Of a stretch of 64,000 nt of DNA, positions 46,774-55,346 are shown in pieces. This DNA is from Saccharopolyspora kobensis (GTDB lineage Bacteria; Actinomycetota; Actinomycetes; Mycobacteriales; Pseudonocardiaceae), in contig NZ_FNVB01000003.1 in the NCBI RefSeq assembly GCF_900108315.1, positions 407,404 through 471,403 of the forward strand, written 5' to 3'. Every line of letters begins with the position of its first letter. The first letter of the stretch is position 1. The translations under genes were made by a program, and so were the position numbers. The notes below the pieces were generated by a model. It saw only the letters and a list, made by a program, of their open reading frames with translations. It was not told the origin of the DNA and searched no databases.

Positions 46774-47745
46774 TCAACGCGCCGACCGAATGTCCGCACG
46801 CACCTGCGCCGGCGTCTGCGAACCGCATTCGTGGTGACCGAATGCGGCGTTGCCGGAAGCGGTGGACGGAATCACCTTGTTGTAGACCGACCCGAGGCAC
46901 AGCTCCTGGAACTCCGCCGTGTCCGCCGACAGCCGCGCGGCCAGCTGGGACTTGGCGATGTCGACCGTCCGGACCGCGCCGTCGTCGTCCTCGACCTCCA
47001 CGCAGGCGTGCGGCAGGTCCAGCGCACCGCCGAGCACGCCGCAGAACCAGCCCCGCTTCGCCTCGGCCCGGTACCCGGCCGACCGGAAGCGCTCGGCCAG
47101 GAACAGGCTCGCCGCGATGCAGCTGGTCGCGCCGAGGGCGTGCACCAGCTGGTAATCGGCCTGCATCGGGACGGGGATCATCTGCCAGCGGTAGCCGGCG
47201 TCGAGGTAGTCCTGGGTCAGCTTCCGCAGCACCGGCGAGACGATCGGAGTGCGCGCGCCGGTGGTGGTGATCGTCGCGGCGTACTCGGCCGTTCCCGAAC
47301 TCGGCTGCGGCGTCGTCGCGACCTCGGCGCGTCCGCCGTACCGGGCGACGTCCGGGGCTTCGAAGTGCCAGGGCGCGGCCCCGGCGCAGTCGACGCACTC
47401 CAGCTCGACCTTGAAGTCCCACGACTTCTCCCGCAGCAGCGCGTCCACCGGACGCCCGGCGAACCGGAAGAGCATGCGGAACGCGAGCTCCGGCTGCGTG
47501 TTCCCCTTGTTCGAGTACATGCCGAGGTTGTACAGATCGTTCGCGTCGAAATGACGCACTCCCGATCGGTCCTCGAACGGCAGTCCCGCATCGACGAGCC
47601 GGTCGATCTCCACCGATTCGCAGCGCAGCATTTCCCGCGCCACGGATTCCGGCTGAGCCCTGCTGGAATATTCAGCCGGAATGAATTCGATGGATTCCGC
47701 CACTTTCTCCCATGGGGTGTCCTGGGATACCGCTTGGTGCGCCAC
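46774..47745 (-). CDS. Transglutaminase-fold protein, possible amide-forming enzyme
   Basis: A 323-residue protein. Its second half has the transglutaminase-like triad in order: Cys209 in HALGATSCIAASLFLAERF, His246 in LDLPHACVEVEDDDG and Asp262 in VRTVDIAK. An N-terminal region of about 150 residues has no recognised fold. AdmF of andrimid biosynthesis, with the same fold, joins an acyl thioester to a carrier-bound amine. Here the enzyme could join the aminoacyl-ACP to the alkylamine, or acyl-ACP to aminoacyl-ACP. GTG 47745 has ggggag seven bases upstream and is the first gene of the operon. Confidence 0.72.
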   Translation of the reverse strand: MAHQAVSQDTPWEKVAESIEFIPAEYSSRAQPESVAREMLRCESVEIDRLVDAGLPFEDRSGVRHFDANDLYNLGMYSNKGNTQPELAFRMLFRFAGRPVDALLREKSWDFKVELECVDCAGAAPWHFEAPDVARYGGRAEVATTPQPSSGTAEYAATITTTGARTPIVSPVLRKLTQDYLDAGYRWQMIPVPMQADYQLVHALGATSCIAASLFLAERFRSAGYRAEAKRGWFCGVLGGALDLPHACVEVEDDDGAVRTVDIAKSQLAARLSADTAEFQELCLGSVYNKVIPSTASGNAAFGHHECGSQTPAQVRADIRSAR

Positions 47746-48208
47746 AGTCAATCTCCCCGAACAGCACGACCGCGCCGACAGTCCGGCGCCTGCCATCGCC
47801 GCGACACCGCCGAAAGACTTTCGGGGGCCACCGCGATCGATCTGGTTAACGAGAGCGCTCCGCGCGAGCCATCCACCCGAATCAGCGGAACGCGATCCAG
47901 CCTAGCAGCAGCCGTCGGCGCCACCATAGATTATTTTTGCACGCGTACCCGTGCGTTTCACATCCACCGCTTGGAGAAATAAACGCCCGGCAGTCACCTC
48001 TGTTATCTAGCACAGTATTTCCGGATACCGGTAGCATTCCGTCCGCCGCGCGAGCGGGACCTCCATTCGCTCCGCACCCGCGCCGGCGCGGCGAGCCGCC
48101 GATCCACCGCCGGCCGGGCCTCCGGGCGCGGTGCCTCCCATCCCGGTCCCGCCGCGGCGTCCGGCCGGACCGGCGCGACCGACAACCGAGCTAGCCAGGA
48201 GGGCTGCG
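47746..48208. other. Divergent promoter region of the biosynthetic operon
   Basis: 463 bases between the transglutaminase-fold gene and the esterase gene. It has AT-rich stretches unlike the surroundings (atagattatttttgc at 47926-47940; tgttatctagcacagta near 48001). A TAGGCT on the minus strand near 47901 could be a -10. No convincing -35 or symmetric operator was recognised, and no reading frame looks real. Confidence 0.4.
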
Positions 48209-49168
48209 ATGCCTTTGGACCGGATGCTGCACAACCTCATCAAGTGGCAGCGCGCCGAGGGTCCGCCGACCCCGGTCCGGGCGCTGACCGTCGAGGAAGC
48301 CCGCGAGCGGTACCTGCGCAACGCGATCCGCCCCCGCTCGGCGGGCGGTGGCGCGCACGCGGCCGTGTCCACCGCGGACCGGATGGTCGACAGCGCCGAC
48401 GGATCGTCGTTCCGGGTCCGGGTGTACGCACCGGAGACCGACGAGGGCCGGGTCCTGACCTACTTGCACGGCGGCGGGTGGTCGCTCGGCGACGTCGACA
48501 GCCACGACTGGGCGTGCCGCACCGCGGCGGTGTCGCTGGGCGCCGTGGTCGTCTCGGTCGACTACCGGCGCGCGCCGGAGTTCCCCTACCCCACGCCGCT
48601 GCACGACGCGATGACCGCTGCCCGCTGGACCGCCCGGTGCTTCCCCGGGCGGGAACACGTGATCGCCGGAGACAGCGCGGGAGCGAACATGGCGCTCGGC
48701 GTCGCGCTCGACGCCCGCGACACCGGCGACGTCGAGTTCGCCGGCCAGCTGCTGGTCTACCCGGTAGTGGATCCGACGCTGCGGTTCGCGTCGAACTCCG
48801 CTTGCGCGGAGGGGTATCTGCTGAGCGTGGACGACCTGGCCCACCACTACGACCAGTACCTCCCCGATCCGCGGCGGCGCAGCGACCCCGCGGTCGACCT
48901 GCTCAACGCCGACCTCCGGAACCTGCCGCCGACGGTGGTCGCCACCGCCGAGTTCGACCCGCTCCACGACGAGGGGGTCGAACTGGCCGAGAAGTTGCGC
49001 GCCACCGGGGTGCCGGTTCGCCACGTGCCGGGCCCCGGCCTGGTGCACGGCTACTTCCTGATGCAGGACATCGTGCCCGCGGCATCCGCGCGCGCCCGCC
49101 TGGTCCTCGACGAGCTGGCCGCCGTGCTGAGCCCGGAGCGCGGCGCGAAGCCGGTCCCCTTCGGATAA
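48209..49168 (+). CDS. HSL-family alpha/beta-hydrolase esterase
   Basis: A 319-residue esterase of the hormone-sensitive-lipase family. The oxyanion motif is TYLHGGGWSLGD, the nucleophile lies in GDSAGANMALG, the acid in AEFDPLHDEG and the histidine in LVHGYFLM. ATG 48209 follows ccaggaggg. It is divergent from the biosynthetic operon and shares its promoter region, so it may hydrolyse an acylated intermediate or pro-form. It could as well be a general detoxifying esterase. A UUCG-capped hairpin follows 12 bases after the stop. Confidence 0.9.
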   Translation: MPLDRMLHNLIKWQRAEGPPTPVRALTVEEARERYLRNAIRPRSAGGGAHAAVSTADRMVDSADGSSFRVRVYAPETDEGRVLTYLHGGGWSLGDVDSHDWACRTAAVSLGAVVVSVDYRRAPEFPYPTPLHDAMTAARWTARCFPGREHVIAGDSAGANMALGVALDARDTGDVEFAGQLLVYPVVDPTLRFASNSACAEGYLLSVDDLAHHYDQYLPDPRRRSDPAVDLLNADLRNLPPTVVATAEFDPLHDEGVELAEKLRATGVPVRHVPGPGLVHGYFLMQDIVPAASARARLVLDELAAVLSPERGAKPVPFG

Positions 49169-49180
49169 GCACAGCACCTC

Positions 49181-49216
49181 GCGGCGCCGCGCAGGGCTTC
49201 GGCCCGCCGGCGCCGC
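49181..49216 (+). terminator. UUCG-capped hairpin terminator
   Basis: A nine-pair outer stem (49181-49189 with 49208-49216) encloses a GGGC-TTCG-GCCC tetraloop hairpin (49094+100 to 49205, i.e. 49194-49205). It starts 12 bases after the esterase stop. The UUCG loop makes it exceptionally stable. Confidence 0.85.
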
Positions 49217-49708
49217 ATTCACGTCCGGGGCCGGTCCGCCCGGACACCGTTGCGCTCCTCCCGCGCCGAACTCATCAGCCGGGTGATCCGCCGCCGGGCG
49301 GCGACCGGATGAATAGTCGGCGATGAACGGGAGATGAGTGAAAGTGAAAACTCTTCTGTTAGCCGGACCCCGGAAGCTTTCCCAAATCTTTCAACGCACC
49401 CCGGTTCCGACCCCGACAGCGCGGACAACTCGACCGCGGCACCACTTCGTTCCCGTCGTGGAACGGAGCTCGCCCGCACCCGGTCACGAACAGCGCGAGG
49501 ACCTGCGCAAAAGCCGGAAGGAAGGGCGACCTCACAACTCGATCCCAGTACCGCGCGACTCGCCCGAACGGAAGCAGGGACTTTCGACCAACAAGCCGAT
49601 CGGCTACTCAATCCGGGTCGTGGATTGGGGATTGACTCGCCATTTCGTACACGTATGATAAGGCCGACTCACATGATCCAACTCGGGCGAGTTCCCTGGG
49701 GGCCTCTA
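49217..49708. other. Long region ahead of the orphan LuxR-type gene
   Basis: 492 bases without a convincing gene. It is less GC-rich than the surroundings. Open frames at 49334 and 49338 have charged, low-complexity products and no clear ribosome site. The first is in frame with the regulator and would add 125 residues that do not look like a domain. It probably holds the regulator promoter and a long 5' leader; cgtacacgtatgataag at about 49646-49662 is the best AT-rich candidate. Confidence 0.4.
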
Positions 49709-50314
49709 GTGGAAATCGACGTTATGGTGTCCGACGACCTGCAACTGTCGCGCCTCGGACTCACTGCCTTACTCGAGCAAAACGAGGAGATGCGAGTTGT
49801 CAGCGCGGTCGAGGGTGGTCTCGATGCGCTGGAGTTCGCCGAGAAGCACCGGCCGGATGTCGCGATCATAAGCTTCGAAGGACCGGACAACGATGCGATA
49901 GCAATTGCCGAGAAGATCGCCAGCCTCCCGGAGTGCCGGAGCCTGCTGCTGTCCACCGCGTTCAGCAGGTCGATCGTCCGCCAGGCCTTCACCAGCGGCA
50001 TCGACGGCATGGTCCAGCGGAGCGCGCCACCGCGCCAGTTCTTCGACGCGATTCTCCGGGTGTACCGGGGCGAGCGGGTCTTCGACCCGGAATTGACGGT
50101 CGCCGCGCTGGGGAACGAGGGATGCCCGCTGAGCTCGCGGGAGTTCGCCGTTCTCGAGCACGTTGCCCGTGGCGACACGGTGGGCGAGATCGCCGCCCGG
50201 TTGCACCTCTCCGAGGGAACCGTGCGGAACTACGTTTCCTCCGTGGTCGCGAAACTGGGTGCGCGCAATCGCATAGACGCTCTGCTCATCGCGCGGAACT
50301 TGAATTGGATCTGA
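49709..50314 (+). CDS. Orphan LuxR-type regulator with a degenerate receiver domain
   Basis: A 201-residue NarL-like protein. The receiver fold begins VEIDVMVSDDLQLSRLGL, so the acidic pair is kept. The phosphoacceptor position in VAIISFEG is Ser instead of Asp, and the conserved Lys in GIDGMVQRSAP is Arg. Phosphorylation is therefore unlikely. The DNA-binding domain is typical: LSSREFAVLEHVARGDTVGEI then RLHLSEGTVRNYVSSVVAKL. No kinase is adjacent. GTG 49709 has ggggg close upstream; ATG 49673 or 49655 would add 12 or 18 residues. It may be the pathway-specific regulator of the operon at 35980-47745, responding to a ligand. Confidence 0.83.
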   Translation: MEIDVMVSDDLQLSRLGLTALLEQNEEMRVVSAVEGGLDALEFAEKHRPDVAIISFEGPDNDAIAIAEKIASLPECRSLLLSTAFSRSIVRQAFTSGIDGMVQRSAPPRQFFDAILRVYRGERVFDPELTVAALGNEGCPLSSREFAVLEHVARGDTVGEIAARLHLSEGTVRNYVSSVVAKLGARNRIDALLIARNLNWI

Positions 50315-50687
50315 ATTCCGGGCCGAAAGCCGCAACGAATTCCGAGATTGCGCTCGGAAAATCGCTGGAACGACTTTCAACGCATTGATTCCCGTTCCGG
50401 TCGAAATCCGGAACGGCGAGCCGGTCGGCGCGGGGATCAACGGCAGATCACCGCGCTCCCGCCCGGGAGCAGGCCGGACCGACCCGGGCAGGAGCGTCCG
50501 GAGGATGCCGCGGGTCCCCCGCTGCGGGCTTCCGGCCGGTTCCGACCGGGCCCGCGACGGGAGACCGAGCCCGCGGCAGGCGGCCGGCGAAGCCCGCCGG
50601 CGCCCCATCCGCGATGCCGCGTCCGCCCGCTCGTCCTCGACGACGAGCGGACGCGATGTGCCAGTCGAACGCACGGACATAGCGCGA
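50315..50687. other. Convergent intergenic region
   Basis: 373 bases between the orphan regulator and the end of the asparagine synthase gene. Several G/C-rich dyads are present, e.g. cccgctgcggg near 50518-50528. The last of them is listed separately as a possible terminator. No gene was recognised. Confidence 0.4.
50621..50653 (-). terminator. Possible hairpin after the asparagine synthase gene
   Basis: GTCCGC and TCGTC on one side pair with GACGA and GCGGAC on the other, with a four-base bulge. It lies 35 bases after the stop of the minus-strand asparagine synthase gene. The bulge makes it less certain than the other terminators. Confidence 0.45.
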
Positions 50688-52532
50688 TCAGTCCAGTTGG
50701 AGTTCCGGAGAATGCAGCTCCAGCCAGGTGTGCACGTCGAGCACCCGCTCCAGAGCGCCCCGCATGGCCACCGACATCCGCGCCGGGTCCTGCGCCACGG
50801 CCTGCTGCGCCCAGAGCCGGTCGATCAGCGCGAAGACCTCCGAACCCGGATCGGCGACCAGTTCCTTCACCTGCTGCTGCAGGATCGCCGCGTAGCCGGG
50901 GTTCTGCGTCGACGGGAACGGGCTCTTGACCCGCTCCACCACCGACCGGGGCATCACGTGCGCCGCGGCGTGGCGCAGCAGGCTCTTCTCCCGGCCGTCG
51001 AACGTCTTCAGCGACCACGGCGCGTTGTAGACGTACTCGACCAGCCGGTGGTTGCAGAAGGGCACCCGCACTTCGAGGCCGACCGCCATCGACAACCGGT
51101 CCTTGCGGTCCAGCAGGGAGCGCACGAAGCGCGTCAGGTGCAGGTGGAACGTGGTGCGCATGCGCCTGTCCAGCTCGGACTCGCCGTCGAGGTGCTCGAC
51201 CTCGGCGAGCGCCGTCGCGTACTGGTCGGCGGTGTAGGTCCGCACGTCGAGCCGCTCGCGCAGGCCGGGTTCGACGTGATCGGTGCGGCCCTCCAGGCTC
51301 AGCGGCGGGATCACCGTCATCCACGGGAAGGTGTCGGAAGCGGCCGCCGCTTCCCGGTGCAGCCAGGGGTACCCGCCGAACACCTCGTCGGCCGACTCCC
51401 CCGACAGCGCCACCGTCGAGTGCTCCCGGATCGCCTTGAACAGCAGGTAGAGGGAATTGTCGAGATCACCGAACCCGTTCGGGATGTCCCGGGCCGCGAC
51501 GGCCGCGCGCCGCACCGCCGGGTCCGACAGCTCGGCGGGGTCGAGCACCACGTCCCGGTGCGAGGACCCCACGTGCTCCACGACGTCCCGCACGAACGGC
51601 GAGTCGGGGGTTTCGCGCATCTCGTCGGGGACGAAGTTCTCCTCCTGGCCGACGAAGTCCACCGAGAAGCTGCGCACCTGCTCACCGCGCAGCGCCAGCC
51701 GCTCCGCCGCGAAACCGGTGATGGCGCTGGAATCGAGCCCGCCCGAGAGCAGCACGCACTGCGGCACGTCGGAGATCAGCTGCCGGTCGATGATGCCGGT
51801 GAGCAGCTCCCGCACGCGCGCCACGGTGTCCTCCTGGCCGTCGGTGTGCTCGGCCGCGCGCAGGCGCCAGTAGGTCCGCTGCTGGATCCCGTTGCGGGAC
51901 ACCGTGATCAGCGTGCCGGGCAGCATCTCGTGCATGCCCTTCCACAGCGCCCAACCGGGAGTCTTGGTCTGCGCGAACAGCTCTCGCAGCCCGTCGGTGT
52001 CGACCACCTTGCGCACCAGCGGATTCGCCAGGATCGCCTTCGGCTCGGAACCGAAGAGCACGCCGTCCGGCGTCGGGTGGTAGAAGAGCGGCTTGATCCC
52101 CATGCGGTCGCGCACCAGGACCAGCTTCTGGTCGCGCTCGTCCCAGATGGCGAACGCGTACATCCCGTCGAGGTGATCGACGAAGCTCTCGCCCCACTCC
52201 AGGTAGCTGCGGAGCACCACCTCGGTGTCGCTGTCCGTCCGGAACGCGTGCCCGAGGCCCTTGAGCCGATCGCGCAGTTCCTGGAAGTTGTAGACCTCCC
52301 CCGAGTACACCAGGGCGACATCGCCCGCCGGGGTGCGCTCGATCATCGGCTGCGTTCCGCCGGGCAGGTCGATCACGGCCAGGCGCCGGTGCCCCAGTGC
52401 GACGTGGGTGCGCAGGTACGTACCGCCGGAGTCCGGCCCGCGACAGGACATCGTCCCGGTCATCGCGTCGAGCGCGTCACCCCGATGCGTCAGATCGGCG
52501 TCGAACGACACCCAGCCCGCAATCCCGCACAT
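50688..52532 (-). CDS. asnB: Glutamine-hydrolysing asparagine synthase
   Basis: A 614-residue class II amidotransferase of the AsnB family. Cys2 (MCGIAGWV) is the glutaminase nucleophile, with CRGPDSGG, HRRLAVIDLPGG and VYSGEVYNFQELR in the first domain. The synthetase domain has the pyrophosphate loop CVLLSGGLDSSAI and ALSGESADEVFGGYP. It uses glutamine ammonia and ATP to amidate aspartate or another acid. It is a single gene, divergent from a TetR regulator. Relatives within natural-product loci amidate other substrates, and its position between two biosynthetic regions leaves that possible; housekeeping asparagine synthesis is the default reading. Confidence 0.92.
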   Translation of the reverse strand: MCGIAGWVSFDADLTHRGDALDAMTGTMSCRGPDSGGTYLRTHVALGHRRLAVIDLPGGTQPMIERTPAGDVALVYSGEVYNFQELRDRLKGLGHAFRTDSDTEVVLRSYLEWGESFVDHLDGMYAFAIWDERDQKLVLVRDRMGIKPLFYHPTPDGVLFGSEPKAILANPLVRKVVDTDGLRELFAQTKTPGWALWKGMHEMLPGTLITVSRNGIQQRTYWRLRAAEHTDGQEDTVARVRELLTGIIDRQLISDVPQCVLLSGGLDSSAITGFAAERLALRGEQVRSFSVDFVGQEENFVPDEMRETPDSPFVRDVVEHVGSSHRDVVLDPAELSDPAVRRAAVAARDIPNGFGDLDNSLYLLFKAIREHSTVALSGESADEVFGGYPWLHREAAAASDTFPWMTVIPPLSLEGRTDHVEPGLRERLDVRTYTADQYATALAEVEHLDGESELDRRMRTTFHLHLTRFVRSLLDRKDRLSMAVGLEVRVPFCNHRLVEYVYNAPWSLKTFDGREKSLLRHAAAHVMPRSVVERVKSPFPSTQNPGYAAILQQQVKELVADPGSEVFALIDRLWAQQAVAQDPARMSVAMRGALERVLDVHTWLELHSPELQLD

Positions 52533-53080
52533 CTCACAACCTCGTTTCCCGCATGCGTTTCCGACACGCGTCGCGACCGCACGGCGATCCCGGAGCGATC
52601 ACTGCGGGCGGTTCTGGAGGTGCAGCCGGCACGACCCGCTCGCGATGAACCGCGCCGGGCGAAGCTTCACCCGGCTCCCGCCGGGCGGGCGCTCGGTCCC
52701 GCGCGCAACCGGCTCGCACCGGCGCAGCAACCACTTCCGCCGATCGATGCCACCAAGATCCCGTCACGACGTCGACAAGACCAGCTGACCCCGCCGCGGC
52801 ACGAGCTCCGGACCGGAGCGCGTCGCCGCGGGCAAGGCGATCCAACACCGCGCACGAGTGCGCGCATTAAATTGAGTCGACCGTTTCCAGGTGCGAACCG
52901 TACGAATACCGCGACATTACCAACCGAATGACTCGCCGGGCAATGTTCGTTTCACCCGGCCCCCTTGTGAATTTTGCACGTTCGCCGGACCCGGGCCGGG
53001 TTGTTTCGAAATCGGCGCCGCCGCCTCCACAATTGTCCGCCGACACCACCGCCCACCAGGCTAACGAGCTGCCTCCTGTT
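52533..53080. other. Divergent intergenic region
   Basis: 548 bases between asparagine synthase and the TetR promoter. The first 300 are G/C-rich with only low-complexity open frames that lack ribosome sites. The part from about 52865 onward is more AT-rich. No reliable operator or gene was recognised. Confidence 0.4.
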
Positions 53081-53105
53081 TGCTAGAATATTGTTGTCAG
53101 GACAA
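53081..53105 (+). promoter_or_regulatory. Extended -10 promoter and operator of the TetR gene
   Basis: TGCTAGAAT (53081-53089) is an extended -10 element. Five bases later the 12-base palindrome TTGTC-AG-GACAA (53094-53105) covers the likely transcription start. A TetR dimer bound there would stop its own synthesis. The TetR start is at 53172. Confidence 0.6.
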
Positions 53106-53171
53106 TCAGTGCACGGCGGATTGAATTCACGCCGGCCGGGCGCCGTGGCTCGAGTGGTGGAGGTCAGCTAG

Positions 53172-53852
53172 ATGCCCACAGAGGTCCCGCGCCCGAAAAA
53201 CGTCGGCAGGCCACCGCGTTTGTCGCTGGAGGCGATCATCACTGCGGCGGACCGCATCCTGCACTCCGAGGGACCGGAGAAGCTGTCGATGCGGCACCTG
53301 GCGAACGAGCTGGGCAGCACGCCCATGGCGCTGTACTACCACGTGCGCGACAAGGACGAGCTCCTGCTGCTCGTGATGGAGATGCACGCCCAGCGCATCC
53401 CCCGCCCGGAACTCCCCGAGGACCCCCGGGAAAGGCTCGTCACGACGGCGGTCATGCTCTACGACCTGCTCGCCGAGCGGCTGTGGATCATCGACGTGCT
53501 GACCGGCGACGACCTCATCGCCCCGTCCTCGCTCTGGTTCGTCGAGGTCATGATCGACGCCGCCGTGGAGTACGGCCACAGCCCGGAGCATGCCGTCTAC
53601 GTCTACCGCACGATCTGGTACTACATCGTCGGCGACCTGATCATCCGCGTGAACAGCAAGCGCCGTCGCGCCCGCGCTTCGCACCCGGTCTACGAGGACG
53701 AGGTCATCGCCGGCCTGACCAGCGGCACCCACCCGCGGCTCGCCGCCGTCGCCGACCGCTGGGCCGAGCTCAACGCCCGGGACACCCACCGCGAGGGCCT
53801 GGCGGCGATCGTCGACGGGCTGCTGCCGCCGCGCTCCGAAGCGCGCGACTGA
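53172..53852 (+). CDS. TetR-family regulator
   Basis: A 226-residue TetR regulator. The DNA-binding domain is RPPRLSLEAIITAADRILHS followed by LSMRHLANELGSTPMALYYHV, and the C-terminal ligand domain resembles the tetracycline-repressor-like C-terminal fold. Ligand is unknown. It faces the end of the metallophore/ECF operon, 21 bases away, and is divergent from asparagine synthase. A palindrome overlaps its own promoter. It might regulate asparagine synthase or the metallophore genes; the sequence does not show which. Confidence 0.92.
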   Translation: MPTEVPRPKNVGRPPRLSLEAIITAADRILHSEGPEKLSMRHLANELGSTPMALYYHVRDKDELLLLVMEMHAQRIPRPELPEDPRERLVTTAVMLYDLLAERLWIIDVLTGDDLIAPSSLWFVEVMIDAAVEYGHSPEHAVYVYRTIWYYIVGDLIIRVNSKRRRARASHPVYEDEVIAGLTSGTHPRLAAVADRWAELNARDTHREGLAAIVDGLLPPRSEARD

Positions 53853-53873
53853 CGCCGGCCCGGACAGCAGCGG

Positions 53874-55346
53874 TCACTCGATGGGCCGCAGGCACAGCTC
53901 CTGGTCCGCGGCCAGCGCGAGCAGGTCGGCGTCGTGGCTGATGAGGACGACCACCGCACCGCCCGCGGCGACATCGCGCATCGTCCGCGTCATCGACTGC
54001 AGGTGGCGGCGGTCGACGCCGGAGCTGGGCTCGTCGAAGATGACCACGCGGCGGCCGCTCAACCGGACCGCGGCGACCACCAGGCGTTGCTGCTGACCGC
54101 CGGACAGCGACAGCGGGTGCCGGTCGCCGAGTCCGTCCAAATCGAGGTCGGCGAGCACGGTCGCGGCGTGGTCGGCGTGATCGGGAACCGTGCCGAGGCG
54201 TAGTTCGGCGGTGACGCTGTCGGTGAACAGCTGCCGCTGCACGTCCTGCATGACGATGGCCGACTCGCGCTGCCGCCGCGAGCGGGACATCGGCCGGCCG
54301 TCCAGGAGCACCTCACCGGTGTGGCGCTGCAGCCCGGCCAGGATGCGGGCCAGGGTGCTCTTGCCCACGCCGTTGGGGCCGGTGACGGCGGTGATGGCAC
54401 CGGCGGGCAGGTGCGCCTCCGCGATGTCGAGCACGCGACGTCCGCGGAAGGCGCAGCGGACGTCGCGCAGCACGACACCGGAACGGCTCTCCTCGCCCGA
54501 TGTCGTTGCCGCGGCGGGCTTCTCCTCGGCCACCGAGACCGCTTCCCGATCCTGGTCCGCTCCAGGAGAAATGCTGGGCCCGTGCGCGAAAGCCGTTGTC
54601 ACCGAGGTTCTTTCCGGCGGATCGAGACTGCGCAGCCCCTCCGCGCGCAACTTCTCCTCGGTCAGCCCGGCGAAGTCCTCCCGGTTCCAGTCCGCGGTGA
54701 CGCGGCCGTCCTGGAGCACGACGATGCGGTCCGCGAGTTCGCGCAGGTAGTGCAGCCGGTGCTCGGCGATGACGAGGGTCGCGCCGAGAGCCTGGAGCTC
54801 GCGCAGCACCGCGGTGACGTCGGCGATGCCCTGCGGGGAGAGGTTGGACGTGGGCTCGTCGAACAGCAGCACCGGTGGTTCGTGGGTGATGGCCGCCGCG
54901 CACGCCACCCGCTGCTGCTGGCCGCCGGAGAGCTCCCGCAACCGGCCGGTCAGCTCGGCGAGGCCGAAGTCGGCGATGACCTCGTCGACCCGCTCGCGGA
55001 TGCGCTGCGGCGGCGCGCCGAAGTTCTCCAGCGCGAAGGCCAGCTCGGTGTCGACCGCGTCGGTGAAGAACTGCCTGCGCGGATGCTGCAGCACCGTCCC
55101 GGTCACCCGCCCGACCTGGGCGAGGTCGGTGATCGGTTCCCCGTCCACGCGGACGTCCCCGTCGAGAGCACCACCGTGGAACAGCGGGATGAGGCCGTTC
55201 ATCAGCCGCAGCGCGGAACTCTTGCCCGAGCCGCTCGGCCCGCACAGCACGACCGTCTCGCCGCGCCCGACGTGCAGGTCCAACCCGTCGAGCACGGCGG
55301 TCTCACCGCCCTGGTACGTCCACCGGACGTCCTTGAGCTGGATCAC
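53874..55346 (-). CDS. ECF transporter double ATPase (fused A1-A2)
   Basis: A 490-residue protein with two ABC ATPase domains. The first has CGPSGSGKSSALRLM, LSGGQQQRVACAAAI, VLLFDEPTSNLSP and IAEHRLHYL; the second (from about residue 270) TGPNGVGKSTLARIL, LSGGQQQRLVVAAVRL, VVIFDEPSSGVD and LISHDADLL. A linker of about 55 residues joins them. It provides both nucleotide-binding halves of an energy-coupling-factor importer. GTG 55346 overlaps the T-component stop (GTGA). It is the last gene of the metallophore operon. Confidence 0.92.
   Translation of the reverse strand: MIQLKDVRWTYQGGETAVLDGLDLHVGRGETVVLCGPSGSGKSSALRLMNGLIPLFHGGALDGDVRVDGEPITDLAQVGRVTGTVLQHPRRQFFTDAVDTELAFALENFGAPPQRIRERVDEVIADFGLAELTGRLRELSGGQQQRVACAAAITHEPPVLLFDEPTSNLSPQGIADVTAVLRELQALGATLVIAEHRLHYLRELADRIVVLQDGRVTADWNREDFAGLTEEKLRAEGLRSLDPPERTSVTTAFAHGPSISPGADQDREAVSVAEEKPAAATTSGEESRSGVVLRDVRCAFRGRRVLDIAEAHLPAGAITAVTGPNGVGKSTLARILAGLQRHTGEVLLDGRPMSRSRRQRESAIVMQDVQRQLFTDSVTAELRLGTVPDHADHAATVLADLDLDGLGDRHPLSLSGGQQQRLVVAAVRLSGRRVVIFDEPSSGVDRRHLQSMTRTMRDVAAGGAVVVLISHDADLLALAADQELCLRPIE

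Noticed and set aside
49338-49658. A 106-codon frame beginning near a GTG after agtgaaa
   Set aside because: Basic, low-complexity product, no good ribosome site and no family features; the region looks like a leader or promoter.
49334-49708. An N-terminal extension of the orphan LuxR-type protein from ATG 49334
   Set aside because: The added 125 residues are disordered-looking and not part of a receiver fold; a start at 49709 (or 49673) fits better.
52534-52867. Small frames in the asparagine synthase upstream region
   Set aside because: They lack ribosome sites and recognisable domains; the composition looks like non-coding G/C-rich DNA.
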